Source: Castanea sativa (Eukaryota; Streptophyta; Magnoliopsida; Fagales; Fagaceae). Taken from it: a stretch of 64,000 bases of DNA. Where the stretch lies: assembly GCF_040712315.1 (NCBI RefSeq), contig NC_134020.1:12499751-12563750 (forward strand), written 5' to 3'. The notes below the pieces were generated by a model, which was given only the letters and a program-made list of their open reading frames with translations, had not been told where the DNA came from and ran no database searches. Shown piece after piece: positions 12,801-25,129 of the stretch. Every line of letters begins with the position of its first letter. Within the stretch, counting starts at the first letter, position 1. The translations under genes and the position numbers were made by a program.

Positions 12801-15120
12801 TATCAGAATTTTTGTTTTTTTATAGAGCGGGGTTTTGATCGCATACCGTTGCCGGGAAGAGATTGTGTCAGATGGGAGTGGCAACCAAGGAGAAGGCTTT
12901 GCGTCTAGGGTTTTCAGTCTTGGGTTTCGTATTCTCTTGCAGACTCCAATCGTGTTTTCAAGATGAGTTTGTATTTGTGTCTAACGCCTTTTTTTTTTTT
13001 TTTTTTGCTATTAATATTCCAATATAGCAAAATAGAACTCCAATCGTTTGTTCAACCCTAGAGTTTTAAATTTTATTTTTTAAATTTTTCAGAAAAAAAT
13101 TATTTTTTAAATGTTGTGTTGACGTGGAAAATTATTAGAATTTTTGTTTTTTTTTAGAGAGCGAGGTTTTGATCGCTTACCGTTGCCGAGAAGAGATTGT
13201 CTCAGATGGGAGTTGCGACCAAGGAGAAGGATTTACGTTTAGGGTTTTCAGTTTTGGGTTTCCTACGTATTCTCTTGCAGACTCCGATCGTGTTTCCAAG
13301 CTGAGTTTTTGTTTGTGTCTAATACTTTTTTTTTTTTGCCATTAATATTCCAATATAGCAAAATAGAACTCCAATCTTGTTTTCAACCCTAGAGTTTTAA
13401 ATTTTATTGTTTAAATTTATCACAAAAAATTATTTTTTAAATGTTGTGCTGACGTGAAAAATTATTTGAATTTTTGTTTTTTTTTATAGAGCAGGATTTT
13501 GATCGCTTACCATTGCTGGGAAGAGATTGTCTCAGATGGGAGTGGCGACCATGGAGAAGGATTTGCGTCTAGGGTTTTCAGTTTTGGGTTTCCTACGTAT
13601 TCTCTTGCAAACTCCAATCGTGTTTCCATGCTGAGTTTATGTTTGTGTCTAATGCTTTTTTTTTATTTTGTTGCTATTAATATTCCAATATAGCAAAATA
13701 GAACTCCAATCGTGTTTTCAACCCTCGAGTTTTTAATTTTATTTTTTAAATTTATCACAAAAACTTATTTTTTAAATGTTATGCTGGTGTGGAAAATTAT
13801 CAGAATTTTTGCTTTTTTATAGAGCAGGGTTTTGATCGCATACCGTTGCCGGGAAGAGATTGTGTCAGATGGGAGTGGCAACCATGGAGAAGGATTTGCG
13901 TCTAGGGTTTTCAGTTTTGGGTTTCCTACGTATTCTCTTGTGGACTCCTATCGTGTTTCCAAGCTGAGTTTGTGTTTGTGTCTAACGCTTTTTTTTTTTT
14001 TTTTTGCTATTAATATTCCAATATAGCAAAATAGAACTCCAATCGTGTTTTCAACCCTCGAGTTTTTAATTTTATTTTTTAAATTTATCACAAAAACTTA
14101 TTTTTTAAATGTTATGCTGGTGTGGAAAATTATCAGAATTTTTGCTTTTTTATAGAGCAGGGTTTTGATCGCATACCGTTGCCGGGAAGAGATTGTGTCA
14201 GATGGGAGTGGCAACCAAGGAGAAGGATTTGCGTCTAGGGTTTTCAGTTTTGGGTTTCGTATTCTCTTGCAGACTCCAATCGTGTTTTCAAGATGAGTTT
14301 GTATTTGTGTCTAACGCCTTTTTTTTTTTTTTTTTTTTGCTATTAATATTCCAATATAGCAAAATAGAACTCCAATCGTGTTTTCAACCCTAGAGTTTTT
14401 AATTTTATTTTTTAAATTTATCACCAAAAAAAATTATTTTTTAAATGTTGTGCTGACGTGGAAAATTATCATAATTTTTGTTCTTTTATAGAGCAGGGTT
14501 TTGATCGCTTACCGTTGCCGGGAAGAGATTGTCTCAGATGGGAGTGGCGACCATGGAGAAGGATTTGCGTCTAGGGTTTTCAGTTTTGGGTTTCCTACGT
14601 ATTCTCTTGCAGACTCCGATCGTGTTCCAAAGCTGAGTTTTTGGTTGTGTCTAATACTTTTTTTTTTTGCTATTAATATTCCAATATAGCAAAATAGAAC
14701 TCCAATCTTGTTTTCAACCCTAGAGTTTTAAATTTTATTTTTTAAATTTATCACAAAAAATTATTTTTTAAATGTTGTGCTGACGTGAAAAATTATTTGA
14801 ATTTTTGTTTTTTTTATAGAGCAAGGTTTTGATCGCTTACCGTTGCCGGGAAGAGATTGTCTCAGATGGGAGTGGCGACCATGGAGAAGGATTTGCGTCT
14901 AGGGTTTTCAGTTTTGGGTTTCCTACGTATTCTCTTGCAGACTCCAATCGTGTTTTCAAGCTAAGTTTGTATTTGTGTCTAACGCCTTTTTTTTTTTTTT
15001 AATATTCCAGTATAGCAAAATAGAACTCCAATCGTTTTTTCAACCCTGGAGTTTTAAATTTTATTTTTTAAAGTTATCACAAAAAAATTACTTTTTAAAT
15101 GTTGTGCTGGCGTGGAAATT
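3862..15120. repeat. Satellite array, right part (333-bp units, trimeric higher-order repeat)
   Basis: Core motif copies occur at about 4041, 4376, 4868, 5182, 5513, 5846, 6182, 6516, 6846, 7179, 7510, 7850, 8179, 8513, 8845, 9178, 9513, 9846, 10173, 10505, 10837, 11169, 11502, 11835, 12169, 12500, 12832, 13165, 13497, 13830, 14162, 14500 and 14826. One 490-bp unit of the longer type remains at 4376-4868. Three diagnostic types recur: C (GGCGACCATGGAG), D (GCATACCG, GTGTCAGATGGG, CAAGATGAG) and E (GAGAGCAAGG, CCGAGAAGAG, GGGAGTTGCGACC). C-D-E trimers of about 1000 bp start near 6182, 7179, 8179, 10505 and 12500. The array stops abruptly in a poly-A run at 15121. Confidence 0.95.
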
Positions 15121-15140
15121 AAAAAAAAAAAAATTTTAAA

Positions 15141-15463
15141 GGCCACGGTTATATTCTTTTTGTGCCGCGTGTGCTTTTATTTGGTGTTTGTATTTGTGTA
15201 GAACACCATCTACTTAATTGCAAGTTGGGTTTTTGCGATAAGTTTATAACAGATGAGTATGCATCAAGATTACAACTGCCTGTTATTCAAAGTGGCATAT
15301 GATCATGTCTGTTAGTCGATGATTCCGTGTTTTTGATAGTCTTTATATTATCAATGAACACAAAAACGTGTATTGGTAATACTAAAGTTATGATTCATGT
15401 TTTTATATTCATGCTTTTATGGTGTCGTGTCATGAGTTTGCATCAAGGTTGCTATTGAATTCG

Positions 15464-15543
<80 letters not shown>

Positions 15544-16349
15544 ATTCATATGCAAAACGTTCATAAAAGGATATGCTATAAAAAGAAAATATTAGAATTT
15601 GATGTGTAGTGTTTCTTGGATTCTTAGAATCCTTTAATATATTATTATATATATGGATTCATACACATGCAAATTACATAAACTATTACTATGAAGGTAT
15701 ATCAGTTAATATTTCTTTTTTCGGCATTGAACCATTACTTTAATGTTTGAAGGTATATTTGTGATGTTATTTTAGTTTAACATGGAGCATGCCGAATTCA
15801 CTTTATGACTATAGCACTTGTGAAATTAAGTTTTGAACTCAATCTCACTTAATTATTATTTTAAGGGATTGTGTTTTTTGATCATGTAAAACTGATTTGG
15901 TTAGTTTTGATCAAGTGTGTGATGAGATTACACATGATTTCTAAATAAAAATCTTTCTTTTAAAATTTCTAATGGGAGGGAGAGAGATTCAAGGGTTGAA
16001 TCTCACAGCCTCCATTGTCGGTTTATAGTAGTGTAATTAGGCACCTCACCTTGGAGTATATGCCTTGCTCCCTACGAAAGGTGTTTAACTTATAGTACTA
16101 CGGATTAAACTTCTTAATGATGGATGATATGTGTTTTTACATTAAGAACAACCACGCTATCGTGGAGTTACATGGTGACTCACATAGAGTTTAGGCAATG
16201 GTGTACACTAGACTAAGTTTAATGTTAATCTCCCTACAGAGCTATGTCATTATTACTTGTAGGCTAAAGGAAAATGGTATATTATTAGTGTTTGGTAAGA
16301 GTTATCAAGATAGCACTAGTAATGAGAATAGTTCTTGATTTAATCATAA
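15141..16349 (+). other. Putative 5' leader of the copia element
   Basis: AT-rich non-coding stretch between the satellite edge and the Helitron. No ORF of note. It contains a long (TA)n run at 15464-15541. Assignment to the copia leader rests on position and on the primer-site-like GCCACGG at its start. It could instead be unrelated intergenic DNA. Confidence 0.45.
15464..15541. repeat. (TA)n microsatellite
   Basis: About 78 bp of nearly uninterrupted TA dinucleotides. Confidence 0.97.
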
Positions 16350-17877
16350 TCAATATATATATATAAAACCGAAGCTCTGCTGCTCCCACAATTTTCCACA
16401 TCAGCACAGTATTTAAAAAAATAAAAAACTATTCTAGAACCCGATAAACGCAAATATATATTTGAAAACCCTAACCTACGCTCTGCCTTATCCTTCCTCC
16501 AAAATGCAGACCCACACTCTGCCATTCCTCTCTCTTCTCTATTCTCTACCTTCTCCTTCTGTAAAACCCAACACTGAAAATCAATCCTGCCAAGAAGCCA
16601 TCCTCACACTATCAGGTCCGAGATAGAAAGAAGGCATCATCGAACAAACCACTGTCCCAGCCGTGGCAGAGGGTATGGCGACTGTGTATAACTCCATTGG
16701 TTCTTAATTTCGCTTCATAATTGTAAGTCTACTTTTTTCCTTTTGCTGATTAGTTTCTCACAATCCTAATTGTAGATTCAAGATTGGTCATAGAGATTGG
16801 GCTTTTAGGGTCGTTTATGAGAAACCCAAATAGATTTTTTGAGGGGTTTTGTTTGATTCTTTGTTTGGCTGCAGATCTAAGCATCTTCTCCAATGTCCTG
16901 CCCCGTTTTTATTTAATTTTGGTGTTTTGGGTTGCTATGGCTGAATGATTGGCCTTTAGTTCGCCAAGCTTTATATCTTATTGTGGTAGAAGTCGAACAC
17001 TTTAGTGGGTTGTCAAACTTGGGCTTCTTCCTCTAAAGGTGGAAGATTCTTTCTTTAATTTTTGGTTATTGGTTCTGGATTTACATTACTTTGTTATTAT
17101 TATTATTTTTATACGTGATGCATAGAATTGGATCATGCGTGAATTATAATTGAATAGATGTAGAGGGTTTAGATAATTCAAATTATTGGATGCATTGAAT
17201 TTTCATGTTCCTATTTGTGTTGTGATTTGTTATTTAAAAATATGGTCTAGTTTATATCATTAGTTGCCCTTTTTAGTTGGTAGATTTTGGATCAAGCTAA
17301 ATTGCATGGTGTCCTTTCTTCAAAATTCTAGACCTTTACATAAGACTCATTGAGACAAAAGATTTTTGAAGATAGGCCAACCCTATCATAGCATCACCCG
17401 ATGTGCTCAACAATTGTCTGAGTGAAGTCAAAATAAAAAAAAAATAGCTTGGAAATTTTTTTATGTTTATTTTATGGAAATCCTCTATTTTCATTTGGAT
17501 TATTTATTGTTTTGTTTTCATGCCAATACAACATGATATTTGTTTTGTTTACTACAAGGATTTTCATAATTATTAGAATATGATGAGTCTTATACCTTGA
17601 TGATTTTTTGCTAATTCTTCCCACTATAGTGGTAATACTGTTCAATATCCCAACCAAAGCACCTAGGTTGTCCACCTATTTCAGACCTTTGTACAGCCCC
17701 TTTTAATTTTCAATTCAAGCCATTGATATCTACACTACCTGCAAGGTCTCTGTCTTTCTCCATGTATATGTGTATGTGTGTAAAGTTTGTCTTTTTTCTC
17801 TATTTATATGTGTAAAGTTTGACTCTTTTATGGCTTTTCAATGGGTGATATTTTCGTTTTGGTTGGGATTGCTTAGG

Positions 17878-17970
17878 TGTTTCAAGTTAGAGTGAGTTTT
17901 GTAAAGGATGTGCAAAAGCAAGAGGCATGGTGGGAAAGACAACATGAACTTGCGGCTGAGAATTTTGGGG
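17878..17970 (+). pseudogene. Captured exon fragment 1 in the Helitron
   Basis: A roughly 90-bp open block follows a TTGCTTAG acceptor and ends GGG before GTAAGAATTTC, a good donor. It reads VFQVRVSFVKDVQKQEAWWE, then RQHELAAENFG. The lysine/glutamate-rich, Trp-Trp composition looks like true coding sequence rather than random AT-rich DNA. The donor gene was not recognised. Another possible exon lies at about 17685-17745 but does not join in frame. Confidence 0.5.
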
Positions 17971-18708
17971 TAAGAATTTCTTCTAATATTTCTTATTCTT
18001 CATCTTCTTTTTTCAATTTTTATTTCTTTAAGTTTTAATTTTGCTTATATAGAACTGTTAGTGTTTACATGTATTTTTGTGTGGTTGTCTTTAGAATAAA
18101 TAGATTATGATTTTGGGAATTTACTTTCTGACTTAAGTGAATTATAAATATTGGGGCCTTAAAGCTTATTTCATCATAATTTACCACCAATCAATTGATA
18201 CTGTATGACCTATTATCTATATATCTTTAAAAGAAAAGATTTGTAAAAGGTTTTTTTTTTTAATTTTTAATTTTTTTTTGCCCTGTTTGAAGCTTCTCAG
18301 TGGGTATCACTAAGACTTAGTAAGAAAACCACAAATATGATAAACCTTATGTAAATTTACTTTAAAATTTGATTCACCATTCACACTATTGTTTTCATCA
18401 CATTCCTATGTGTTATTCTATAGACTCTTACATTTATCATTTTCATTATTTTATGATGTTTAGAAATCATTTATTTTTAGGACTGACCCTTCTTGCATCA
18501 ATTTATAGTGGTAGATGATGAATTTTGATAAATGTCAGGTTTTGCTGAAAGAGCTTATAGGTATTGATATAAATTTCATGTAAAATTATGAGTGGTGTTA
18601 ATGCATTCACTTAAAATTGTCTATTCAGTACTATTATAAATAATTCTTGCTGCTGGTTGGGTCATGTAATTAATTGGATGTGGACATAAAAGAAATCCAT
18701 TTATGAAT

Positions 18709-18734
18709 GAGGAGGAGGAGGAGGAGGAGGAGGA
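18709..18734. repeat. (GGA)n microsatellite inside the Helitron
   Basis: Eight to nine GAG/GGA triplets in a row. Confidence 0.95.
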
Positions 18735-19241
18735 ATACATGTTGCGTACACACCTTTTTTAAGGGTTTAATTCATTCAACTAAGTACCTACTATTGTAGT
18801 TTACTTTTAATTCTTTTTTCTTCAATCCTTTTATGATGGTTGCTATTGAAAGGTAGAGATAGAGTTTTTTTTTTTTTTTTTGTTTTGTTATTTGTTGGCT
18901 TATAAATTCTATTCAGTTCTTTTATGTGTTTCTATACAGTTTTATAGGCTCTATTCAGTACTGTTAGTGGAAGCAATTGGACTTGCTTGGTGATTTTGTT
19001 GAAGGAGCTTACAAGTATTGATATAAATTATTATCATTTAAAAAATTTCATCAATTATTAATATACAATGAATCATTGGATGCTATTAAAAGAGAATTGG
19101 ATGTCAAATTTTAGAATAAATTGGGGTGGGGTTATTATGAAATTTATTGACATTAAGAGTGTTTGGTTTTTACATTGTAAATCTTTGATGAATTGGTATA
19201 ATTTGGTGTTATACTTGATACTAATTTGGCGAAAAATTAAG

Positions 19242-19326
19242 TAGCTTGAAGAAGTTGAGAAAAGAGAAGCACCTAAGAAAGGGAGGAAATACATTCTTGA
19301 AAAGCATTGGATAAAGCTTGAAGATG
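19242..19326 (+). pseudogene. Captured exon fragment 2 in the Helitron
   Basis: An open block after an AAGTAG acceptor reads LEEVEKREAPKKGRKYILEK, then HWIKLED, and stops at a GTAAG donor. It is charged and uninterrupted. It may come from the same gene as the block at 17878, but this cannot be shown from sequence alone. The parent gene is not recognised. Confidence 0.5.
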
Positions 19327-19763
19327 TAAGCACAATTGTATATTTATTATATTTATTGGTTCTTTTGTAATACTTATTAGACCAAATGTAAGAGCACATT
19401 GTGATTATTGTAATATATTACTTCATAATATTTGTATTTATCTCATTTTTAAAATTACTTCATAATATTACATGTTTCATCTTATATTAGAGCCAATTTA
19501 GCTTTTAATAATTGAAATTTGAGAAATGTTTAAACCTGAACATGTTAACATTTGATTTAAAACAATCCCGTACATCGCACGGGTTAGCGACTAGTATTTA
19601 TTATTTACTTGCTACCAATGAATTTTAAATATGGGATTGGGTTGTTGTTGCATATTTTTATATTATGGTTTTATTAAGGTTCCATACTATATGTTTATAT
19701 GCTAAATTGATAATGTCTAGTTTACTTATTATATTCATGTTTGTTATTTTCATATTTAAAATC

Positions 19764-20600
19764 ATGGCATCATTTAGCCCACTTGTTGCTATTTTTAATC
19801 AAAACAATTTGACTAGATCCAACTATGTTGACTGGAAAAGAAATTTGGACATTGTTCTAACTGCTGAAGAGCACAAATATGTGCTTACTCAACCATGTCC
19901 TAGCTTTCCATCATTAGATGCTCCTCTTGAGGAAAAATAGCAATATGATCGTAGGCAGAAATCTAATGACATGGCTAAGTGCTATATCCTAGCATCTATT
20001 TCAAATGTTCTATAGCATCAAATGCAGGATGTAAAACTAGCTTCAGATATAATGTATAGTCTGAAGGAGATATTTGGTAAGTAAGGCCATTCTGCTAAGC
20101 AAGATACTATGAGGCTTCTTCTAAATACAAATATGGCTTAAGGGACTCCGGTTAGAGAACATTGCCTTAAAATGATCTATTCTCTTAATACATTGGAGGT
20201 TTTAGGTGCCAACATTGATGGAGAATCCCAAGTGGATATGATACTCCAATCCCTGCCAGACTCGTTCAAAGAATTTAGACTTAATCATAATATGAACAAA
20301 AAGATTTATACTTTGTTTGAATTGATGAATGAATTGGTGGCAGCGGAAGGCATCCTTGTGAAAGCCAATGTTGATATTAATATGGCTGAAGCATCTTCTT
20401 CTAAGCCTAAGTTGAAAGGCAAGGGTGGTTGAAAGAAGAAAAAGAATTTTGCCAAACAAGAACGTAAGCAAGTTGCCTTAGGAGTTGCCAATAAGGGAAA
20501 AAAGATAGCAAAAGACAACACCAAAGGAAAATGTTTCCATTGTGTTTAGAACGGTCATTGGAAGAGGAACTGTCCAAAATTCTTAGCTACCGAAAACAAA
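19764..20600 (+). pseudogene. copia Gag relic
   Basis: Starts at ATG 19764 (MASFSPLVAIFNQNNLTRSN). Gag would coat the RNA and build the virus-like particle. The frame has stops near 19938, 20012, 20083 and 20139, then a long open piece (20172-20432) with the Gag helical region. A retroviral zinc knuckle of CX2CX4HX4C type lies at about 20529-20575 (GKCFHC ... GHWKRNC), but a TAG falls just after its second cysteine. The order, knuckle and downstream protease support the call. It cannot make a full-length protein. Confidence 0.85.
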
Positions 20601-23600
20601 GGTATGATAAGATCATTCCTACTTGAAACTTGTTTAGTACAAAATCCCACAAATTCCTAGTGTGTGGATTCAGGATGTACTAATCATGTATGCAATGTTT
20701 TATAGGGGTTCCAGGAGACCAGAAAACTGAATGAAGGGGAAATGTTCCTTACTTTGGCTGATGGGAGCAAAGTTCCAATTGTAGCATTTGGAGTGATTAA
20801 TTTGTGCTTTGGTTCTAAGGTTTTAATATTGGAAGACTGTTTATATGTACCTAATGTTCGTAGGAATTTGATTTCTGCAACTTATTTATGTACACATAGA
20901 TATTGTGTTATCTTGAAAGATAGTGTTGTAATATAGAAGGATAAAGTGTTTATCTGTACAGGCACTATTATTGATTGTCTTTATATTTTAACTCCTAATA
21001 AGTATGAATTGTATAATTCTGAAATAAATGGTAATTCACATGTAAAATCATTAAAGAGAAAGTTTCCTTCTACTAGTGATGCATATCTTTGGCATTTGCG
21101 TTAAAGTCATATTAATCCAAATAGGATTCAAAGACTAGTGAAAGGTGGTTTTCTAGAAAAATTGGATTTTGATGAATTCCTAGTTTGTGAATCTTGTTTG
21201 GAAGGTAAAATGACAAAAAAACTTTTCAAAGCAAAAGGGCATAGAGCCAATGAATTGCTAGAACTAGTACATTCAGATGTATGTAGTCCTATGTCTGTTG
21301 GATAAATCTAGTTTTGTATCTCATACAAAACACACAGCGGAAGTAACAAACAAGAATCTATTTCATTCTTGATTGATAACGTGCACTATGTAAATTTTAG
21401 AATTTAAGAACAAGATAGCGTACCTTGGTGTAATGAAATTCAAAACCAAAGATTAAAGTACTCGGGAATACTTTTAATTTTCACTCCAATTCCATTTTAC
21501 GTCCAAAATGTGTGGTCTCTCAATCAGTTTTCAAAGGGAGAATGAAAGTGTGTCTCACACTCTCTCTTTTTCTTTTTCTTTTTTATCTCTTATAAAAAAA
21601 AATTCTGTATGTTTCTCCCTTTATAACCAACTAATTATCTAATTGGGCCGGCCTATTGGGCCTTTCCAATTGGGCTTTAGTGTGTGGCTTGGAATGTGAC
21701 TAAAAGGGACTAATAAGACATTAGCTCCAATGGGCCTTGGACTTTTCTGTCAACTCTTGACAAGTTCAAAGTTACCATTAATTATATTTAATACCACTAT
21801 ATAAATATAATTGCACTCTAGGCCTTATTAATAAATTATATCCCAAGACTTTATTATACATGCAACCCCTTCATAAAATATTCGTAGTAATACAAAGTCA
21901 TGAATGTAGACTGCCACTTTGTAAATTACTACATCTTATCCTTGAGTACCCGGTTTAATCCTTTAAAGTTATTCATCATATATTTATGAAATTCAATTTC
22001 ATAAATATATACTTTAGTAATTTCTTACCAAAGTGGTTAGGCTTAACACTCCGAATAACCAAACCCATTAAACTTATCTCAAGGGAATATTTTATATCTC
22101 CGTCAAGAGACTATGAATTTCATCTTGAGAATATATGTTCCATCAACATTAAATGTGGCTGCCCAACATACTGAGGTTTTGACCGTCACTTTAGATCTCA
22201 CTCCTGATATATCAAAACAACCTACACCTCATGATCAGGTCTATTATTCTCTCAGGATTAAGAGTTTATGCAAATAGAAGTCGTGAGATTTATTATTCAT
22301 TTGATAGTTGTCAGGAGAATAATAAATCTCACAACGGTCCAGTTCAATATGTCTTAACTCTTAAAACATATCAACATATCAACTAGAAGTCTCCACTTCC
22401 ATGATCAAGACAAAACATCTTAGTTGATACGTTATAGTCTTCACAGATGAAATGCCCAATTTCATCACTGACTACGAACTATAAATTCTGAGTTTACAAA
22501 GAACTTGTGACTTATATCTTCTGTGACTAAATCACATAAATCACATACTATGTATCTCATGAACTATATGATAATGTCCCAATATTCATGTTACCATTAT
22601 TTTAGATAAAAATAAAACAACTTTATTAAACACAACATTAAGTCATACATAATGTCATACAATAGGATTTAAGAGCACACATCCTAACAATGTCAACCCA
22701 AGCAAAAGGAGGATATGCGTATTTCATTACTTTTACGAATGATTACTCTAGATTTGGTTATGTGTACCTAATGAAACGGAAGTTTGAAACTTTTGAAAAG
22801 TTCAAAAAATTTAAGGCTGAAGTGGAACATCAATTAGGTAAACACATAAAGGCCATTCAATCTGATTATGGTGGCGAATACCTTCTTGGGGATTTCAAGG
22901 ATTACTTAACTGAAAATTAGATTATATCCCAATTGACTGCACCTACAACTCCCCAACAAAATGGTATGGCAGAAAGAAGGAATATGACTCTTTTAGAAGT
23001 GGTAAGGTCCATGATGAGTTATTCAACTTTGCCTATTTCTTTTTGGGGGCAGGCCTTAGGAACATCAATGCACTTCTTAAATTTAGTTCTATCAAAATCT
23101 GTTCCCAAAACACCCATGGCATTGTGGAGTGGATGTAAGCCTAGTATGAGATACTTCCATATTTGGGGTTGTCTAGCACACGTGTTGAAAGGGAAGCCTG
23201 ATAAGTTGGAATCAAAATTAGAAGTGTGTTTATTTATAGGTTATCCAAAAGGAACTAAGTGTTTGTTAGTACCAATGTGAAATTTTTGGAAAATAAATAT
23301 ATGAATAATTTTACTCCTAGAAGTAGAGTTGTCTTGACTGAAATGAATGAACCTGTAATTGATCAATCAATGGATGAAACTAGGGATGATGTGGTTGTAT
23401 TATATTCACCACAAGACACTACTCATGAGATGACTAGTACACTAGAACCTCGTCGTAGTGGGAGGAGTATTAGGCCACTTGTAAGATTTACACTTCAGGG
23501 AGAAACTTTTGAAGCTATCTTTGAAGGGCCTGAATTTTATCCTTACAGTTATGAAGAGGCAATGAAAGATATAGATGCACATCATTGGTTCAAAGCTATG

Positions 23601-25110
23601 AAATCTGAATTGGATTCTATGTATTCCAATCAAGTTTGGAATCTTGTAGAGGCGCCTAATGACATTAAACCTATTGGTTGCAAGTGGGTCTACAAGAGGA
23701 AGGGAGGGGTAGATGGAAAGGTTGAAAACTTTAAGGCAAGACTAGTGGCGAAAGGGTATACACAAAAAGAAGGCATTGATTATGAAGAAACTTTTCGCTA
23801 GTAATCATGCTTAAATTTATCAGAATTCTCTTATCCATTGCTGCTCATTTTAATTATGAAATTTGGAAAATGGATGTCAAGATTACTTTTCTAAATGGCA
23901 ATCTTGAAGAAGAAATTTATATGATGCAACTAGAAGGATTCATAGGAAAGAATCAAGAGCATATGGAATGCAAATTGAAAAGGTACATTTATGGACTTAA
24001 GTAAGCATTCAGGTCATGGAACATTAGGTTTGATCAAGCAATCAAATCATTTGGTTTTGAACAAAATCTTGATGAACCATGTGTGTACAAGAGACATCAA
24101 GACAAAGTAGTAATTTTCCTAGTGCTTTAGATCAATGATATCCTACTCATTGGGAATAATGTATGGGTAATGTCATCAATCAAGATTTGGTTGTCAAGCC
24201 AATTTGATATGAAGGATTTGGGTGAAGCAAGCTATATCCTAGGGGTCAAGCTTTGGTGAGATCGAAAGAATAGGATATTAGGCTTATCTAAAGCTGGATA
24301 TATAGATAAGATTCTAGTAAGGTTCGGCATGCAAAACTACAAGAAATGATTACTTCCTTTCAAGCATGGAGTCCTTCTGTCTGATGACCAAAGGCCTAAG
24401 ACTTTTGAAGAGGAAAAGATGATGAGACAAATTCCCTATGCTTCAATAGTGGGAAGTCTCATGTATGCCATGATATGTACTAGGCCAGATATTTGTTATT
24501 CAGTTGGCATGGTTAGCCAATATCAATCAAATCCAGGACCAAAACATTGGGAGACTGTAAAGTATATTCTCAAGTATCTAAGGAGAACGAAGGACTATAT
24601 GCTTGTTTACCATTGTGAGGATTTGATACCTATTGGTTACACAGATTCTAATTTTCAGTCAGATCTTGATTTTAGAAATTCCACTTCAGGTTATGTGTTC
24701 ACCTTGGGAGGTAGAACCATTAGTTGGAGGAGTGTTAAACAATCTTGTATTGCTAACTTCACCATGGAAGCTGAATATGTTGCTACTTGTGAAGCAGCAA
24801 AGGAAGCTCTTTGGCTCAAGAAATTCATTTTTGATCTTGGTGTTATGAGAATGGAACAAGTTCCAATCATATTGTTTTGTGACAATAGTGGAGCTGTTGC
24901 ACAATCTAAGGATCCAAGGAAGCACAGGAAAGAAAAGCACATAGAAAGAAAGTATTATATTATTCGAGACATTGTGACTTGAGGAGATGTGGTAGTAGCA
25001 AAGATTGATGGTACAAATAATCAGGCAGATCCCTTTACGAAAGCGTTGCCCTAGAGGACTTTTAAGTTACATCTAGAGGGAATGAGAGTTAGATTGGTAC
25101 GCAATAGTCT
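20601..25110 (+). pseudogene. copia Pol relic (protease, integrase, RT, RNase H), split by a solo LTR
   Basis: Pol would process the polyprotein, reverse transcribe and integrate the element. Protease: VDSGCTNHVC near 20658 (usual DSGA altered). Integrase zinc region with LWHLR and CESCLEG at 21090-21230. The core spans the solo LTR: HSDVCSPM before it, TNDYSRFGYVYL after it, QSDYGGEY where SDRGGEY is usual, and a Glu in NGMAERRN. RT: CKWVYKRKGG and FKARLVAKGYTQ at 23680-23760, KMDVKITFLNG at 23868; the YVDD site has become INDILLIGN (24133). RNase H: GYTDSNFQSD and NFTMEAEYVA at 24630-24780, ending ADPFTKALP. There are more than ten stops or frameshifts. Confidence 0.9.
21296..22689 (-). mobile_element. 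Solo LTR, antisense, inserted in copia integrase
   Basis: Begins TGTTGGATAAATC and ends CACATCCTAACA, flanked by a perfect 5-bp duplication ATGTC (21291-21295 and 22690-22694). Removing it plus one ATGTC rejoins the integrase frame exactly (SPM followed by STQAKGG). Read on the minus strand, it matches the host element's own 3' LTR along its whole length, so it is the same or a sister family inserted later and reduced by LTR-LTR recombination. Length 1394 bp. Confidence 0.93.
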
Positions 25111-25118
25111 TTAAAGGC

Positions 25119-25129
25119 AAGTGGGAGAT
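25119..25129 (+). promoter_or_regulatory. Polypurine tract of the copia element
   Basis: AAGTGGGAGAT lies directly before the 3' LTR start TGTTAGAATT, the typical plant copia plus-strand priming site. Confidence 0.85.

Larger units (their letters stand above)
16350..19594 (+). mobile_element. Non-autonomous Helitron with captured gene fragments
   Basis: The 5' end is TC followed by AATATATATATATAAAACC, a usual plant Helitron start. The 3' end has hairpin CCCGTACATCGCACGGG (19568-19584; stem CCCGT/ACGGG), then TTAGCGA and terminal CTAG. Host bases are A (16349) and T (19595), the expected A-T target with no duplication. The 3245-bp insert has no Rep-helicase and must depend on partners. It carries gene-like material: a CT-rich leader with a short ATG frame near 16676 and two exon-like blocks flanked by splice sites. 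A second TC at 16344 makes the exact 5' end uncertain by 6 bp. Confidence 0.85.

Noticed and set aside
147..14690. Dozens of 60-100-codon ORFs beginning IAYRCREEIVSDGSG
   Set aside because: They are the same satellite core read again and again, start from TTG rather than ATG, and run into poly-T. No evidence of a gene.
1..15120. CRISPR-like array
   Set aside because: Units are 333-508 bp, repeats and spacers are both conserved, and the genome is a plant nuclear genome.
16340..16525. 61-codon minus ORF at the Helitron start
   Set aside because: Crosses the transposon border and has no known similarity; the region is gene-leader-like on the plus strand.
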